From: Vagococcus fluvialis
GTDB lineage: Bacteria; Bacillota; Bacilli; Lactobacillales; Vagococcaceae
Length of the DNA: 64,000 nucleotides
Direction of reading: 5' to 3'
Assembly: GCF_003337315.1 (NCBI RefSeq)
Contig: NZ_QPJV01000002.1
Span: forward strand, 124,001-188,000
In this document: in pieces, positions 7,593-16,364 of the stretch
Position numbering within the stretch: position 1 is the first letter of the stretch
Layout of the letters: every line of letters begins with the position of its first letter
Program-made: the position numbers and the translations under genes
Notes under the pieces: model-generated
What the model saw: the letters and a program-made list of their open reading frames with translations, nothing else
Told to the model about the DNA's origin: nothing
The model's database searches: none

Positions 7593-8475
7593 ATGAAGAA
7601 ATTAGACAAACACGAACAAAAGATACCTTTAGAAGTAGGTGTGTTTTTGTTGCTGGCATTATGTATGGGACAAAATATACTGTTAAATGGTGCTGTCAGT
7701 CCTGAGGCTTTTGTCTTTACTAATATTGTGGCTTTAATGGGTGTTACTTTAGGTTTATTAGGATCTTCTATTGTAATAGTAAGTCTTAATTTCATTGTTG
7801 TCGCTGTAGGAATCTTTATTCTGTTTTTTCAACCAGTTATTATGATGCTTCCTTTGAAGTTCTTTTATTGTTTTAGTATTCCAATTTATAGTTTTATAGC
7901 TTATGAAATCAGCAAATCATTACTTATGAGAAAAGGGCTGATATCAGGAAGAGAAGATATTGCAAGGTATTTACACAATACTGACTCTACAACTGGTCTT
8001 AGATCAGAAGCAGCCTTTTATAAAAAATATAAACAATACACAGAATCATTAAAAGTAAGACAAACTGATGATACCAGAAAACTTGGTTTGGCTATGTTTC
8101 AAATTGATTTTTTTGAGCAGTATATGTATCAAGATAAAGAGGCCACTAAAAAAAATTCTAGAAGAAATGGCAGAAACTTTAGTTTATACAAGATATCCTG
8201 AAGAACTATTTTTCCATTTAGATAAAGGCGTTTTTATTGTTTTAACTGTATTAAATAAAGAAACCAATGAGAAAAAAGTATGGTACAAAATGAACAAAAT
8301 TACTAAAGTTCAAATGAATTTAATTCCTTATAAAGGTAGTGACGCGACACATGATATTACAGTTAAAATGGGTGAGTTGATTATTCAAGCTGATGAAGAA
8401 TTAACAGTAGAACAAGTCCTAGGCCGCCTGTCTCGCCGCGTTGAAACAGATTTATCTGTTGAATATATTGCTTAA
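7593..8475 (+). CDS. Membrane protein with degenerate GGDEF domain, interrupted by a +1 frameshift
   Basis: The first frame (7593-8201) holds about five membrane helices and the start of a GGDEF-like domain (DSTTGLRSE, then LAMFQIDFFEQY). After the A8 run 8148-8155 the homology continues in the next frame (KKILEEMAETLVYTRYPEELFFHLDKG) to TAA 8475. Without one A it would be a single 293-residue protein. The GGDEF signature is replaced by LDKGVF, so cyclase activity is not expected. Together with the glycosyltransferase and GH8 genes downstream this resembles the Listeria PssE type: a catalytically dead GGDEF protein sensing c-di-GMP to switch on polysaccharide synthesis. The frameshift may be real, phase-variable or a sequencing error. 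Confidence 0.7.
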
Positions 8476-8488
8476 GGGGAGAAGATAG

Positions 8489-8626
8489 ATGAATAATATA
8501 GAAACTCTGTTTTTAAAATTAAGTTATGTCGTCACTGTCTTTTTCTTTTTTGCTTCAATCGCTCTTTTTATTTCACTACTCGTGATTAAAAGTCGTGTTT
8601 GGAAGTATTTTAAAAGGAGAGATTGA
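8489..8626 (+). CDS. 45-residue single-pass membrane protein in the exopolysaccharide cluster
   Basis: ATG 8489 follows AAGGGGAGAAG and reads 45 codons to TGA 8624-8626. The product has a short N-terminus, one long hydrophobic helix (about residues 12-33: SYVVTVFFFFASIALFISLLV) and a basic tail KSRVWKYFKRRD. It starts 13 bases after the GGDEF-like gene and ends 2 bases before the glycosyltransferase start; its last codons carry the glycosyltransferase ribosome binding site. Spacing and topology support a real small subunit, perhaps an accessory of the synthase. No family name can be given. Confidence 0.72.
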   Translation: MNNIETLFLKLSYVVTVFFFFASIALFISLLVIKSRVWKYFKRRD

Positions 8627-8628
8627 TT

Positions 8629-9939
8629 ATGGGGAAAGTATTAATTATCTTTGCTTTAGTTTCTATCTGGATTTCAGTAGGTATTACGCTACTTATTCTT
8701 TTTGGAGCAGTTAAATACTTACTTAGATTATTGAAATCACCAAAACATGATTTAGGAGAGTTGTCTGAAACTCCGATGGTGACCATTATTGTACCAGCTC
8801 ATAATGAAGAACTAGTCATTGGGGACACAGTAGATGCTATTTTAAATTTAAATTATCCAAAAGACAGGTTAGAAATAAAAATTGTTGCGGATAATTGTGA
8901 AGATGACACTTTTAGAGTAGCTAGTGAAGTAGTTAAAAGAAGTAAAATTAAAAATTTAAATGTTGAAGTAATTGATCGAAAAGGAACAGGTGGTAAAGCA
9001 GGCGTTTTAAATGATATCTTAGAAGTTGCTCAAGGTGAGTGGATTTGTGTTTATGATGCAGATGCCATGCCTGAGAGAAATGCCCTCTACTTTTTAGTTA
9101 AAAAAGCTTTAGAAGATAAAGAAAAATACGGAGCAGTATTTGGTAGAAATAAAACAAGAAACTACAAGCAAAATTTCTTAACACGTTGTATTAATTTAGA
9201 AATTGTAACAACACAACGAATTCACCACACTGGCCAATGGGAATTATTTAAAATTGGTCGTATTCCAGGAACCAATTTTATCATCAAAACTGACTTTGTT
9301 AAATCCATTGGTGGTTGGGATAACGGTGCTTTAACAGAAGACACTGCCATTTCCTTTAAAATTATGGAAAGCGGAAAATTGATTGCTTTAGCTCCTCACT
9401 CAGAAGCCTTCCAACAAGAACCTGAGACATTAAATGCTTATTACCATCAAAGAAAAAGATGGGCCAAAGGAAATTATGAAGTTATCTTAGAAAATTTTAA
9501 ACATCTATTTGATAAAAGTAATTGGCGAATTAAACTAGAAATTCTTTATTATACGAGTACATTCTTCTGGTTCAATGCTTCTATTCTAGTTTCTAATTTT
9601 CTGTTTTTAAGTAATTTATTTGCTATTGTCGTAAAGCTATTTGATCCAAGTTTTACGATTCCTTTTACTTTTGGTGGCTCTAATAGGCAAATAGCAGCAG
9701 TTCTTTTAGTGAACTGGGCACTAATGTTTATTATTTATTTACTTCAAATTAATATTGCTTTAGTCAGCCAGTACGGGCAAGCAACAACTGAGAATATGTT
9801 ATATTCAATTGCTTCTTATTTTACATACGCTCAATTTTTCATCGTTGTGGCAACAGGTGCTTATGTTTCCCTTATTGCAGATAAGATATTTAAACGAGAC
9901 GGCACAAAATGGTATAAAACACAACGATTTAATGATTGA
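8629..9939 (+). CDS. Processive family 2 glycosyltransferase (BcsA/PssC-like)
   Basis: 436 residues from ATG 8629, with AAGGAG at 8613-8618. One N-terminal helix (about 5-30), a GT2 catalytic domain and three to four C-terminal helices. Motifs of processive beta-glycan synthases: TIIVPAHNE (52-60), D-x-D as DAD (143-145), TED (236-238) and Q-x-x-R-W as QRKRW (274-278). It should polymerise a UDP-sugar and export the chain across the membrane. There is no PilZ domain, so c-di-GMP control would have to come through the degenerate GGDEF protein encoded upstream. The sugar cannot be read from the sequence. Confidence 0.9.
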   Translation: MGKVLIIFALVSIWISVGITLLILFGAVKYLLRLLKSPKHDLGELSETPMVTIIVPAHNEELVIGDTVDAILNLNYPKDRLEIKIVADNCEDDTFRVASEVVKRSKIKNLNVEVIDRKGTGGKAGVLNDILEVAQGEWICVYDADAMPERNALYFLVKKALEDKEKYGAVFGRNKTRNYKQNFLTRCINLEIVTTQRIHHTGQWELFKIGRIPGTNFIIKTDFVKSIGGWDNGALTEDTAISFKIMESGKLIALAPHSEAFQQEPETLNAYYHQRKRWAKGNYEVILENFKHLFDKSNWRIKLEILYYTSTFFWFNASILVSNFLFLSNLFAIVVKLFDPSFTIPFTFGGSNRQIAAVLLVNWALMFIIYLLQINIALVSQYGQATTENMLYSIASYFTYAQFFIVVATGAYVSLIADKIFKRDGTKWYKTQRFND

Positions 9940-9954
9940 TAAAGGAGATTTAAG

Positions 9955-11067
9955 ATGAGAAAAAAACCATTAATTGTATGGAGTTTACTGACTATAGTCA
10001 TCCTAATATATATCGGTATTTTATTACTAAGTATTAAGTCTAATGATGATAAATTAAAAAAAGAAGTTTATCGTGATTGGCATGATTCTTATGTGATGAA
10101 AAATGAATACGGTTCTTTTGTAAATACGTCTAACGACCCTAAAAAGCCAATTGCGTTATCTGAAAGTCAAGGTTACGGAATGTTGATTACTGCATTAGCA
10201 GGGGACTTAGGTTATGCAAAAGAATCTGATTTTAAGGCGCTTGTTTCTTATTATGAGGCGTTTAAAATAGCTGATGATAATTATTTAATGGAATGGAAAC
10301 AAACGACTAAAGAGAAGAAATGGCAGTCAGAAGATCATAATAGCGCAACAGATGGAGATTTAGATATTGCTTATGCTTTATTTAGAGCTAGTAAAGTCTG
10401 GCCAGATTCAAAAGAAGACTATAGTGGAAAAGCTAAAAACATTTTAGAAAGTTTGAAAGAACATGTTTATAGTGAAAAAACTGGTGTTTTGAGTGTAGGA
10501 AACTGGGCCACAGAATCAAAACTTTATTGGAATTTATTTAGACCATCAGATGTGACACCTTACTATTTTGACAGTTTTTACAGAAAAACAAAGGATCCTA
10601 TTTGGCTAGATATTAATCAAAAAAGTTTAGATTATTTAGAAATACTAAGTGATAATAACGAACATGGTTTAATACCTGACTTTGCTTGGATTGACTCAGA
10701 CAAGGTTGTACCTGCAAAAGCCAAAGACGTGGCAACTAAAAATGATGGTGATTATGCTTATAATGCGTTAAGAATCCCATTACGGTTAGCTTATTCTGAT
10801 AATCCAAGAGCCACTAAAATTAAAAATAAACTATTAACCTTCTTTTCAGAGCAGCAACAAGTAAAAGCAGGTTACACATTAAAAGGTGAGCCATTAGAAG
10901 ATTATCCATCTATTAGCTATTCTGCGCCATTACTACTAGCAGCAGTTGGACAAGATGAATTTTCTGGGATTTACGCTGATTCTAGATGGGTAATGTATGA
11001 ACCGATTGATGGAAGTAATTACTACGGAGATAGTCTAAAAGCCATGTCAGTGTTGGTTGTAGAATAA
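9955..11067 (+). CDS. Membrane-anchored GH8 endoglucanase (BcsZ/PssZ-like)
   Basis: 370 residues. An N-terminal anchor helix (about 6-26) places the enzyme outside the cell. The GH8 signature is clear: ALSESQGYGM carrying the proton donor Glu70, and ATDGDLDIAYAL with the essential aspartates (133-137). It would cut beta-1,4-linked glucan or glucosamine-containing polymer, trimming the polysaccharide made by the upstream synthase as BcsZ does for cellulose and PssZ for the Listeria polymer. It is 15 bases downstream of the glycosyltransferase and is the last gene of the unit. Confidence 0.9.
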   Translation: MRKKPLIVWSLLTIVILIYIGILLLSIKSNDDKLKKEVYRDWHDSYVMKNEYGSFVNTSNDPKKPIALSESQGYGMLITALAGDLGYAKESDFKALVSYYEAFKIADDNYLMEWKQTTKEKKWQSEDHNSATDGDLDIAYALFRASKVWPDSKEDYSGKAKNILESLKEHVYSEKTGVLSVGNWATESKLYWNLFRPSDVTPYYFDSFYRKTKDPIWLDINQKSLDYLEILSDNNEHGLIPDFAWIDSDKVVPAKAKDVATKNDGDYAYNALRIPLRLAYSDNPRATKIKNKLLTFFSEQQQVKAGYTLKGEPLEDYPSISYSAPLLLAAVGQDEFSGIYADSRWVMYEPIDGSNYYGDSLKAMSVLVVE

Positions 11068-11073
11068 AAGAAG

Positions 11074-11133
11074 AAGTTGTAATAGAAGTACTTAGCTTGT
11101 TTTTGTAGAAGCTACTTCTGTTACAACTTTTTT
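11074..11133 (+). terminator. Terminator of the exopolysaccharide operon
   Basis: A 17-base stem AAGTTGTAATAGAAGTA / TACTTCTGTTACAACTT with one G-U pair, followed by T-rich sequence. It ends just before the YtrA-type regulator promoter. Confidence 0.85.
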
Positions 11134-11141
11134 ATAACTTT

Positions 11142-11190
11142 CGTTATAGTTGACGTATAACGATTTTTGTTATATCTTATATATAACAAA
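11142..11190 (+). promoter_or_regulatory. Twin palindromic operators over the YtrA-type promoter
   Basis: CGTTATA-N7-TATAACG (11142-11162) encloses a TTGACG -35 element (11150-11155). A second perfect inverted repeat, TTTGTTATAT-CTTAT-ATATAACAAA (11166-11190), covers the region of the -10 box. Both share the half-site GTTATA. The start codon follows 15 bases later. This is the layout expected for autorepression by the GntR/YtrA regulator encoded directly downstream. Confidence 0.7.
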
Positions 11191-11205
11191 CAAGGAGGTG
11201 CTAAA

Positions 11206-11589
11206 ATGATTATCGAAATTGATGTTGAAAGTGAAGTGCCGATTTATACCCAACTTGTTAAGCAAATTAAACGTGGTGTCATGTTAGGAAAGCTGAAACC
11301 TGGAGATAATCTACCAAGTGTTAGACGTTTAGCAGGAGATATTGGGATTAACCTTCATACAGTAAATAAAGCTTATAAAACTCTTGTTAGTGAAGGCGTT
11401 GTTGAGCAGATGAAAAAGGGGTATGCCGTCGCTTCGGTAACACCACCTAAAATTAGCTCAGAACATTTAATAGAGATGAAAAATCAAATAGAAGAGCTGT
11501 TGATTGATGCTTCTATTTTTGAGATAGATATTGAAAAAATAATGATGGAAAAAAGAGAAGAGCTAAAAGGGGAGAAACATCATGATTAG
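11206..11589 (+). CDS. GntR family (YtrA subfamily) transcriptional regulator
   Basis: 127 residues from ATG 11206, which follows AAGGAGGTG. The upstream in-frame extension runs through the operator and was rejected. A winged helix (IYTQLVKQIKRGVMLGKLKPGDNLPSVRRLAGDIGINLHTVNKAY) is followed by a short C-terminal dimerisation helix of the YtrA type. These usually repress their own operon, and the double palindrome over the promoter fits. Its stop overlaps the next gene by 8 bases. Confidence 0.9.
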   Translation: MIIEIDVESEVPIYTQLVKQIKRGVMLGKLKPGDNLPSVRRLAGDIGINLHTVNKAYKTLVSEGVVEQMKKGYAVASVTPPKISSEHLIEMKNQIEELLIDASIFEIDIEKIMMEKREELKGEKHHD

Positions 11590-12706
11590 TTTATTATTTT
11601 TTATTTTTTTAAATATAAGCATTGGCCTATTAATGGGAATTACACCTTATATTAATCGTCGTGATATTCCTTTTGGCGTAAGTATTCCAGTGACAGATAA
11701 AACCAAAGAAGTTGTGAATGCTCAGAAGAAAAGCTATTTATTTATCAACTTAGGTATAGCTATTATTATTAATATAGGTATTTTTTTATACGGCCAGTTT
11801 AAGCCAAATATATCTGAAGAAAAATTAGTCTATTTATGTATTGTTAGTTTGTTTATTATGTTAGGTATTTCTTTAGTTAGCTATGTGTTAAAACATAATG
11901 AACTAAAAAAATACAAACAAACATTATCTTTAGAAATGAAACAAACTAAAAAAATAGTAGTTAATTTATCTTTTAGAGATGAAAAACTAATTTTTCCAAC
12001 TAGTTATCTGGTGGGGATTAACTTAGCATTTGTATTAGTAACCGTGTTATTAACAGTTTTTAACTATCAAAATATTCCAGACAAACTAGTAACTCAGTGG
12101 GATTTTAATATGAATCCAACAACTATAACAGAAAAAACATGGGGTTCTGTTATGATGATTCCTGCTATGCAAGTCTTTATTACTATTGTGATGGCAATTA
12201 GTAATCAAGCGTATCTATCAGCGAAACAACAAATTGATGGCAAAAATCCAACAGCTTCATCAACAAAAAGTAAAAAATTTAGACGTCAATCTTCACTGTT
12301 GAATTTAGTGATTTCTATTTTGACTCAGTTATTATTTGTTGCTATTCAATTAGTCACAGTTTTTGAAAGTATCTCACCAAAAGTAGTGATGATATTATCT
12401 CTTGTCTTTACTATTTTAATTATTGGACTTGTGTTATGGTTCTCACTTTATTACGGACAATCAGGAGATAGATTAAAAACAATCGAAATAAATGAAGAAG
12501 AAGCTCCAAAAGGAAATATTGTAACAGTAGATGACGATGAAAATTGGAAGTTAGGTATGTTCTACTTTAACAAACAAGATCCGTCATTTTGGGTAGAAAA
12601 AAGAATGGGAGTAGGGATGACTTTTAACTTTGCTAAGTGGCAAAGTTGGGCGTTTCTAATCGGTGTTATAGTGTTACCTTTATTATTAGTCTTTCTATTT
12701 ATGTAA
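11582..12706 (+). CDS. DUF1648-domain multi-pass membrane protein
   Basis: 374 residues with about seven hydrophobic segments. The N-terminus MITGLLMGITPYINRRDIPFGVSIP-like region and the central block with IPDKLVTQWDFNMNPTTITEKTWG match the DUF1648 pattern seen in SdpI-related proteins. It is translationally coupled to the YtrA-type regulator, a common pairing in Firmicutes. Function is unknown; roles in immunity or envelope stress have been suggested for relatives. A strong terminator follows. Confidence 0.78.
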   Translation: MISLLFFIFLNISIGLLMGITPYINRRDIPFGVSIPVTDKTKEVVNAQKKSYLFINLGIAIIINIGIFLYGQFKPNISEEKLVYLCIVSLFIMLGISLVSYVLKHNELKKYKQTLSLEMKQTKKIVVNLSFRDEKLIFPTSYLVGINLAFVLVTVLLTVFNYQNIPDKLVTQWDFNMNPTTITEKTWGSVMMIPAMQVFITIVMAISNQAYLSAKQQIDGKNPTASSTKSKKFRRQSSLLNLVISILTQLLFVAIQLVTVFESISPKVVMILSLVFTILIIGLVLWFSLYYGQSGDRLKTIEINEEEAPKGNIVTVDDDENWKLGMFYFNKQDPSFWVEKRMGVGMTFNFAKWQSWAFLIGVIVLPLLLVFLFM

Positions 12707-12751
12707 AAAAGCTAGTGGAAAACATTTGATTGTTTTCTACTAGCTTTTTTT
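12705..12751. terminator. Bidirectional terminator between DUF1648 gene and asnA
   Basis: A 20-base stem (AAAAAAGCTAGTGGAAAACA / TGTTTTCTACTAGCTTTTTT, one G-U pair) with A and T runs on both sides. It can end transcripts from both convergent genes. Confidence 0.88.
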
Positions 12752-12753
12752 AT

Positions 12754-13758
12754 TTATAGTAAGAAAATTTTATCTTTGCAAGCGTTAATCGTTTCTTCAT
12801 CCCATAAGGATACTTGAACTTCACCGATATGAGCCTTGCCAAGTAGTAGCATACACATACGACTTTGTCCGATACCACCACCAATTGTTAGTGGTAATTC
12901 GTTATTTAGTACTTGTTGGTGGTAAAGGAAGGCTAGACGGTCATTTGCGTTAGCTTTTTCTAATTGAGCAAGTAGGGCAGTGTCATCAACACGAATTCCC
13001 ATACTAGATAATTCCATGGCACATTCTAAAGGTTCATGCCAAAATAGTAAATCACCATTTAATGCCCAATCATCATAATCTGGTGCACGGTTGTCATGTG
13101 GTTCACCGTGAGTAAGTAAATCCCCAATTTGTAAAATAAAAGTAGTAGGATGCTCTTTGACATAAGCGTGCTCTCTTTCTTTTGATGTTAAATCCGGATA
13201 AAGGTCAGCTAGTTCTTGACTTGTGATAAAAGAAACGTTTGTATCAATAGTAGCTTCAACTTTTGGGTATTTAGTGTGCAAACGGCTTGAAGTTTCAGCT
13301 ATAGCATTGACTAAACCTTGAACTGTTTCTTTTAAGTAATCAACTGTTCTTTGTTCTTTAGAAATCACTCTCTCCCAGTCCCATTGATCCACATAGATAG
13401 AGTGAAGGTTATCTAATTCTTCATCACGTCTAATGGCGTTCATATCAGCATAAAGGCCGTTTCCAGCATGAAAATCATATTGTTTTAAAGCCACTCTTTT
13501 CCATTTAGCTAAAGAGTGCACAACTTCGCCATTATCATTTAAAGCAGGAACATCAAATTTTACAGGACGTTCGCTACCGCTTAGATTATCATTTAAGCCA
13601 GAACGCTCATCAACAAAAAGTGGAGCAGAAACTCTTTTTAGTTTTAAACTTCCTGTTAGTGCTTCTTCAAAACAACGTTTAATAAATCCAATAGCGGTTT
13701 GTGTGTCATAGACATTTAGTGTGGATTTATAATCTTTTGGGATAATGGTTTTCTCCAT
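12754..13758 (-). CDS. asnA: Aspartate--ammonia ligase (asparagine synthetase A)
   Basis: 334 residues, the usual length of AsnA. It uses ATP and ammonia to turn aspartate into asparagine through an aspartyl-AMP intermediate, with a class II aminoacyl-tRNA-synthetase-like fold. Recognisable stretches are the N-terminus IPKDYKSTLNVYDTQTAIGFIK, SAPLFVDERSGLNDNLSG, VDQWDWERVI and the C-terminal GGGIGQSRMCMLLL motif 3 arginine region. Start ATG 13758 after TTAGGAGTTG. It is a single-gene unit. No T-box is visible in the short leader. Confidence 0.95.
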   Translation of the reverse strand: MEKTIIPKDYKSTLNVYDTQTAIGFIKRCFEEALTGSLKLKRVSAPLFVDERSGLNDNLSGSERPVKFDVPALNDNGEVVHSLAKWKRVALKQYDFHAGNGLYADMNAIRRDEELDNLHSIYVDQWDWERVISKEQRTVDYLKETVQGLVNAIAETSSRLHTKYPKVEATIDTNVSFITSQELADLYPDLTSKEREHAYVKEHPTTFILQIGDLLTHGEPHDNRAPDYDDWALNGDLLFWHEPLECAMELSSMGIRVDDTALLAQLEKANANDRLAFLYHQQVLNNELPLTIGGGIGQSRMCMLLLGKAHIGEVQVSLWDEETINACKDKIFLL

Positions 13759-13921
13759 AAATACAACAACTCCTAAGTAATTTTACTGACTATTGTACCA
13801 TAGATAGATTGAATTATTAAAAAAATTAATCTAAAAGATAGAGATTATTGGTATTGTCTACCAATTAATGAAGAAACAGAGTATGCTTGTTAGATAGTAG
13901 ATTAAATAGGAGTGATTTTAA

Positions 13922-14500
13922 GTGAGAGCAAGATTAATCGAGAATCTAACCAATTTTAAGCCTTACAATGAGCAAGAAGAAAAAGATAAAGCATTAATTC
14001 TTCATTTATTAAAAACAGAGTCAGATATTTTTAATCGAAGTCATCAGGAAGCACATATTTCAGCATCAGCTTGGGTTGTCAATCAAGAGAAATCTAAAGT
14101 TTTAATGGCTTATCACAATATATATGATACTTGGTCTTGGTTAGGTGGACATGCTGATGGTGACGAGGATTTACTTCACGTAGCTTTAAAAGAAGTAGAA
14201 GAAGAGAGTGGCTTAACAAAGATTAAAGCAGTTAGTGAAGGTATTTTTTCAGTGGAAGTCTTAACAGTTGATGGACATATTAAAAACAATGAATATGTTT
14301 CTTCTCATTTGCATTTGAACATCACCTATTTAATAGAAGCAGATGATAGAGAAGAGTTAGCAATCAAAGCAGATGAAAACAGTGATATTGGCTGGTTTAC
14401 TTTAGAGAAGGCTGTTTTAGCATCTAATGAAAAATGGTTTAGAGATAATATTTATCGCAAACTAAATCAGAAGTTAGAAAATATAAACAAAGGACTGTGA
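13922..14500 (+). CDS. NUDIX hydrolase
   Basis: 192 residues from GTG 13922, with TAGGAGTG about 9 bases upstream. The Nudix box is read as GHADGDEDLLHVALKEVEEESGL, matching G-x5-E-x7-x-E-x-x-E-E-x-G-L with Lys in place of the usual first Arg. The fold fits an enzyme cleaving nucleoside-diphosphate derivatives, but the substrate class is not readable. It stands alone. Confidence 0.85.
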   Translation: MRARLIENLTNFKPYNEQEEKDKALILHLLKTESDIFNRSHQEAHISASAWVVNQEKSKVLMAYHNIYDTWSWLGGHADGDEDLLHVALKEVEEESGLTKIKAVSEGIFSVEVLTVDGHIKNNEYVSSHLHLNITYLIEADDREELAIKADENSDIGWFTLEKAVLASNEKWFRDNIYRKLNQKLENINKGL

Positions 14501-14524
14501 CAAGTTGAAGTCACAGTCCTTTAT
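14490..14524 (+). terminator. Terminator after the NUDIX gene (GACTGTGAC family)
   Basis: AAGGACTGTGAC-AAGTTGAA-GTCACAGTCCTTT, 12-base perfect arms. One of several terminators in the window sharing the core ACTGTGAC/GTCACAGT. Confidence 0.82.
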
Positions 14525-14545
14525 TGTCTGCTAATAAAAAATTTG

Positions 14546-15037
14546 TTATCTCTTTAATTCTTTTTCATAAATATAATCATCCATCACATAACCTTCGCCT
14601 ATATCTACATATCTTTCGCCAACACGAGTGAACCCGCGATGCTCATAAACAGAAATGGCTAATTTATTTCCTTGATTCACATTTAAATGAAGAGTTTTAC
14701 CTTTTCCAATTTCCTCGTACCAATTAAAAATATCACTTGAAAGACCTTTACCACGTAAGTTAGAACTTAGGTAAAGTTTACTGATATAAATTTGTTCCTC
14801 AGTTTCTTCGTAGGCTGTATAACCAACTGGCAGCTCATCTAGGTAAAGTAAAAAATAATGAGCACCGTTATCTATTTCAGATTGAATCATCTCTATGGAT
14901 TGATAATTTTTAAGCATATAAGCAACTTGTTTTTCACCAATAATAGGAGTGAAAACTTCTTGCCAAATTTCTTGGACCACTTCAAAAAGAGCTGTAACTT
15001 CTTCTGGTGAGTGGACGGCTATTTTTTTTAATATCAT
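14546..15037 (-). CDS. GNAT family N-acetyltransferase
   Basis: 163 residues from ATG 15037 (MILKKIAVHSPEE), with AAGGAGA at proper spacing. The in-frame extension upstream was rejected. The acetyl-CoA binding motif is in YISKLYLSSNLRGKGLSSDIFNW (L-x-x-x-x-R-G-K-G-L), and the C-terminal strand is SVYEHRGFTRVGE. The protein should acetylate an amine of a small molecule or protein. The substrate is unknown. Confidence 0.85.
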   Translation of the reverse strand: MILKKIAVHSPEEVTALFEVVQEIWQEVFTPIIGEKQVAYMLKNYQSIEMIQSEIDNGAHYFLLYLDELPVGYTAYEETEEQIYISKLYLSSNLRGKGLSSDIFNWYEEIGKGKTLHLNVNQGNKLAISVYEHRGFTRVGERYVDIGEGYVMDDYIYEKELKR

Positions 15038-15406
15038 ATAAGTTCTCCTTTTTGTAAGTGGTTCTATCATATAATGAGATATCTAAAACATCAACTGCTT
15101 AACAGTTGTTTTTCTTATCTTAAAATCTGATGAGATGAGAATAATTAAGGTATTTTTTATTAAAAATCAAAAATCTGTAAAAACGTTATCATAAGATGGC
15201 TATTTGTCTTTTATGAGCATAAAAATAAAAGTTGTTTTTACCAATAAAAACCTAATAAAAGTATTAAAAACTTAATTATAAGATACAATTGAGTTATTTA
15301 TCTATTAGTGATAGAATTCATCTCGTAAAAGATAAGACTAACTTATAAAAAGCTATTTTTATCGTCAAAAGAGGAGCATATTGTTCTAAATTTATTGGGG
15401 GAAGAA
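15038..15406. other. AT-rich intergenic region with divergent promoters
   Basis: About 370 bases without a gene, between the divergent GNAT and 6-phosphogluconate dehydrogenase genes. It is strongly AT-rich with no open frame of note. A promoter for the rightward gene lies at 15289-15317 (TTGAGT, 17 bases, TAGAAT). No riboswitch or long inverted repeat was recognised. The untranslated leader of about 80 bases contains no obvious structure. Confidence 0.55.
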
Positions 15407-16306
15407 ATGAAGATTAAAATTATTGGTTTAGGTAAAATGGGTTTAAATTTAGTAACTAATTTAGTAAATCATGAACATGAAGTTATTTGTTTTGATATCA
15501 ATGAAGAGGCAAGAAATCAAGCCACGCAAATAGGCGCCATAGCTACAAGTTCTCTAGAAGAATTATTTCAAAAAGAAAAGACAGCTAATTCAGTGTACTG
15601 GTTAATGCTTCCTTCAGGTAAAATTACAGAAGACATGATTAAAATTTGTCGTGATAATTTAGAAGCAAATGATATTTTAATCGATGGTGGGAACTCTAAA
15701 TTTGCAGATAGCATCCATCATTATCATTTCTTAAAAGAAAAAGAGATTCATTTCCTAGACGTAGGAACTTCAGGTGGTATGAGTGGTGCTCGTGATGGTG
15801 CATGTATGATGGTTGGCGGAGATAAGGTTATTTTTGATTCAATTGAAGAGTTATTTAAAGACTTATGTGTTGCTAATGGCTACCTATATTGCGGTGAAGC
15901 TGGAAGCGGACACTACTTAAAAATGGTTCACAATGGAATTGAGTATGGTATGATGCAAGCAATCGGTGAAGGCTTTAACTTATTACATCATTCAAGATAT
16001 GATTATGACTTAGAGCAAGTAGCTCGTGTCTTTAATAATGGTTCAGTTGTTCGTAGTTGGTTAATGGAATTAACTGAAAATGCTTTAAGAGAAAACCCTA
16101 CTATGGAGGGAATTAGTGGACAAGTTCCATCATCTGGTGAAGGGAAATGGACAGTGGAAGAAATGCTTGAGTTAGGTCAGTCAGCACCAGTTATCACTCA
16201 ATCATTATTAACACGTTATGCTTCAATGGATACAGAAAAATACGGTGAAAAAGTAATAGCTTCACTAAGAAATCAATTTGGTGGTCACGCCATTCCAAAA
16301 TCATAA
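15407..16306 (+). CDS. gnd: 6-phosphogluconate dehydrogenase, short decarboxylating form
   Basis: 299 residues from ATG 15407; the alternative TTG 15395 lies in the GGGGGAAG ribosome binding site. Rossmann motif GLGKMGLNL at the N-terminus, then LIDGGNSKFADS, the substrate loop VGTSGGMSGARDGACMMVGG, and catalytic K/N in GHYLKMVHNGIEYGMMQAIGEG. It turns 6-phosphogluconate into ribulose 5-phosphate with release of CO2 and formation of NAD(P)H. The 300-residue form differs from the 470-residue enzyme of the main pentose phosphate route and is common in Firmicutes. It stands alone with its own promoter. Confidence 0.9.
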   Translation: MKIKIIGLGKMGLNLVTNLVNHEHEVICFDINEEARNQATQIGAIATSSLEELFQKEKTANSVYWLMLPSGKITEDMIKICRDNLEANDILIDGGNSKFADSIHHYHFLKEKEIHFLDVGTSGGMSGARDGACMMVGGDKVIFDSIEELFKDLCVANGYLYCGEAGSGHYLKMVHNGIEYGMMQAIGEGFNLLHHSRYDYDLEQVARVFNNGSVVRSWLMELTENALRENPTMEGISGQVPSSGEGKWTVEEMLELGQSAPVITQSLLTRYASMDTEKYGEKVIASLRNQFGGHAIPKS

Positions 16307-16311
16307 TAAGT

Positions 16312-16346
16312 AAGGGTCTGTGACTTATGTTAGTCACAGACCCTTT
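16312..16346 (+). terminator. Terminator of the 6-phosphogluconate dehydrogenase gene
   Basis: AAGGGTCTGTGAC-TTATGTTA-GTCACAGACCCTTT, 13-base perfect arms. Same core as the terminator at 14490. Confidence 0.82.
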
Positions 16347-16364
16347 AATAATGATATTTTTGTC

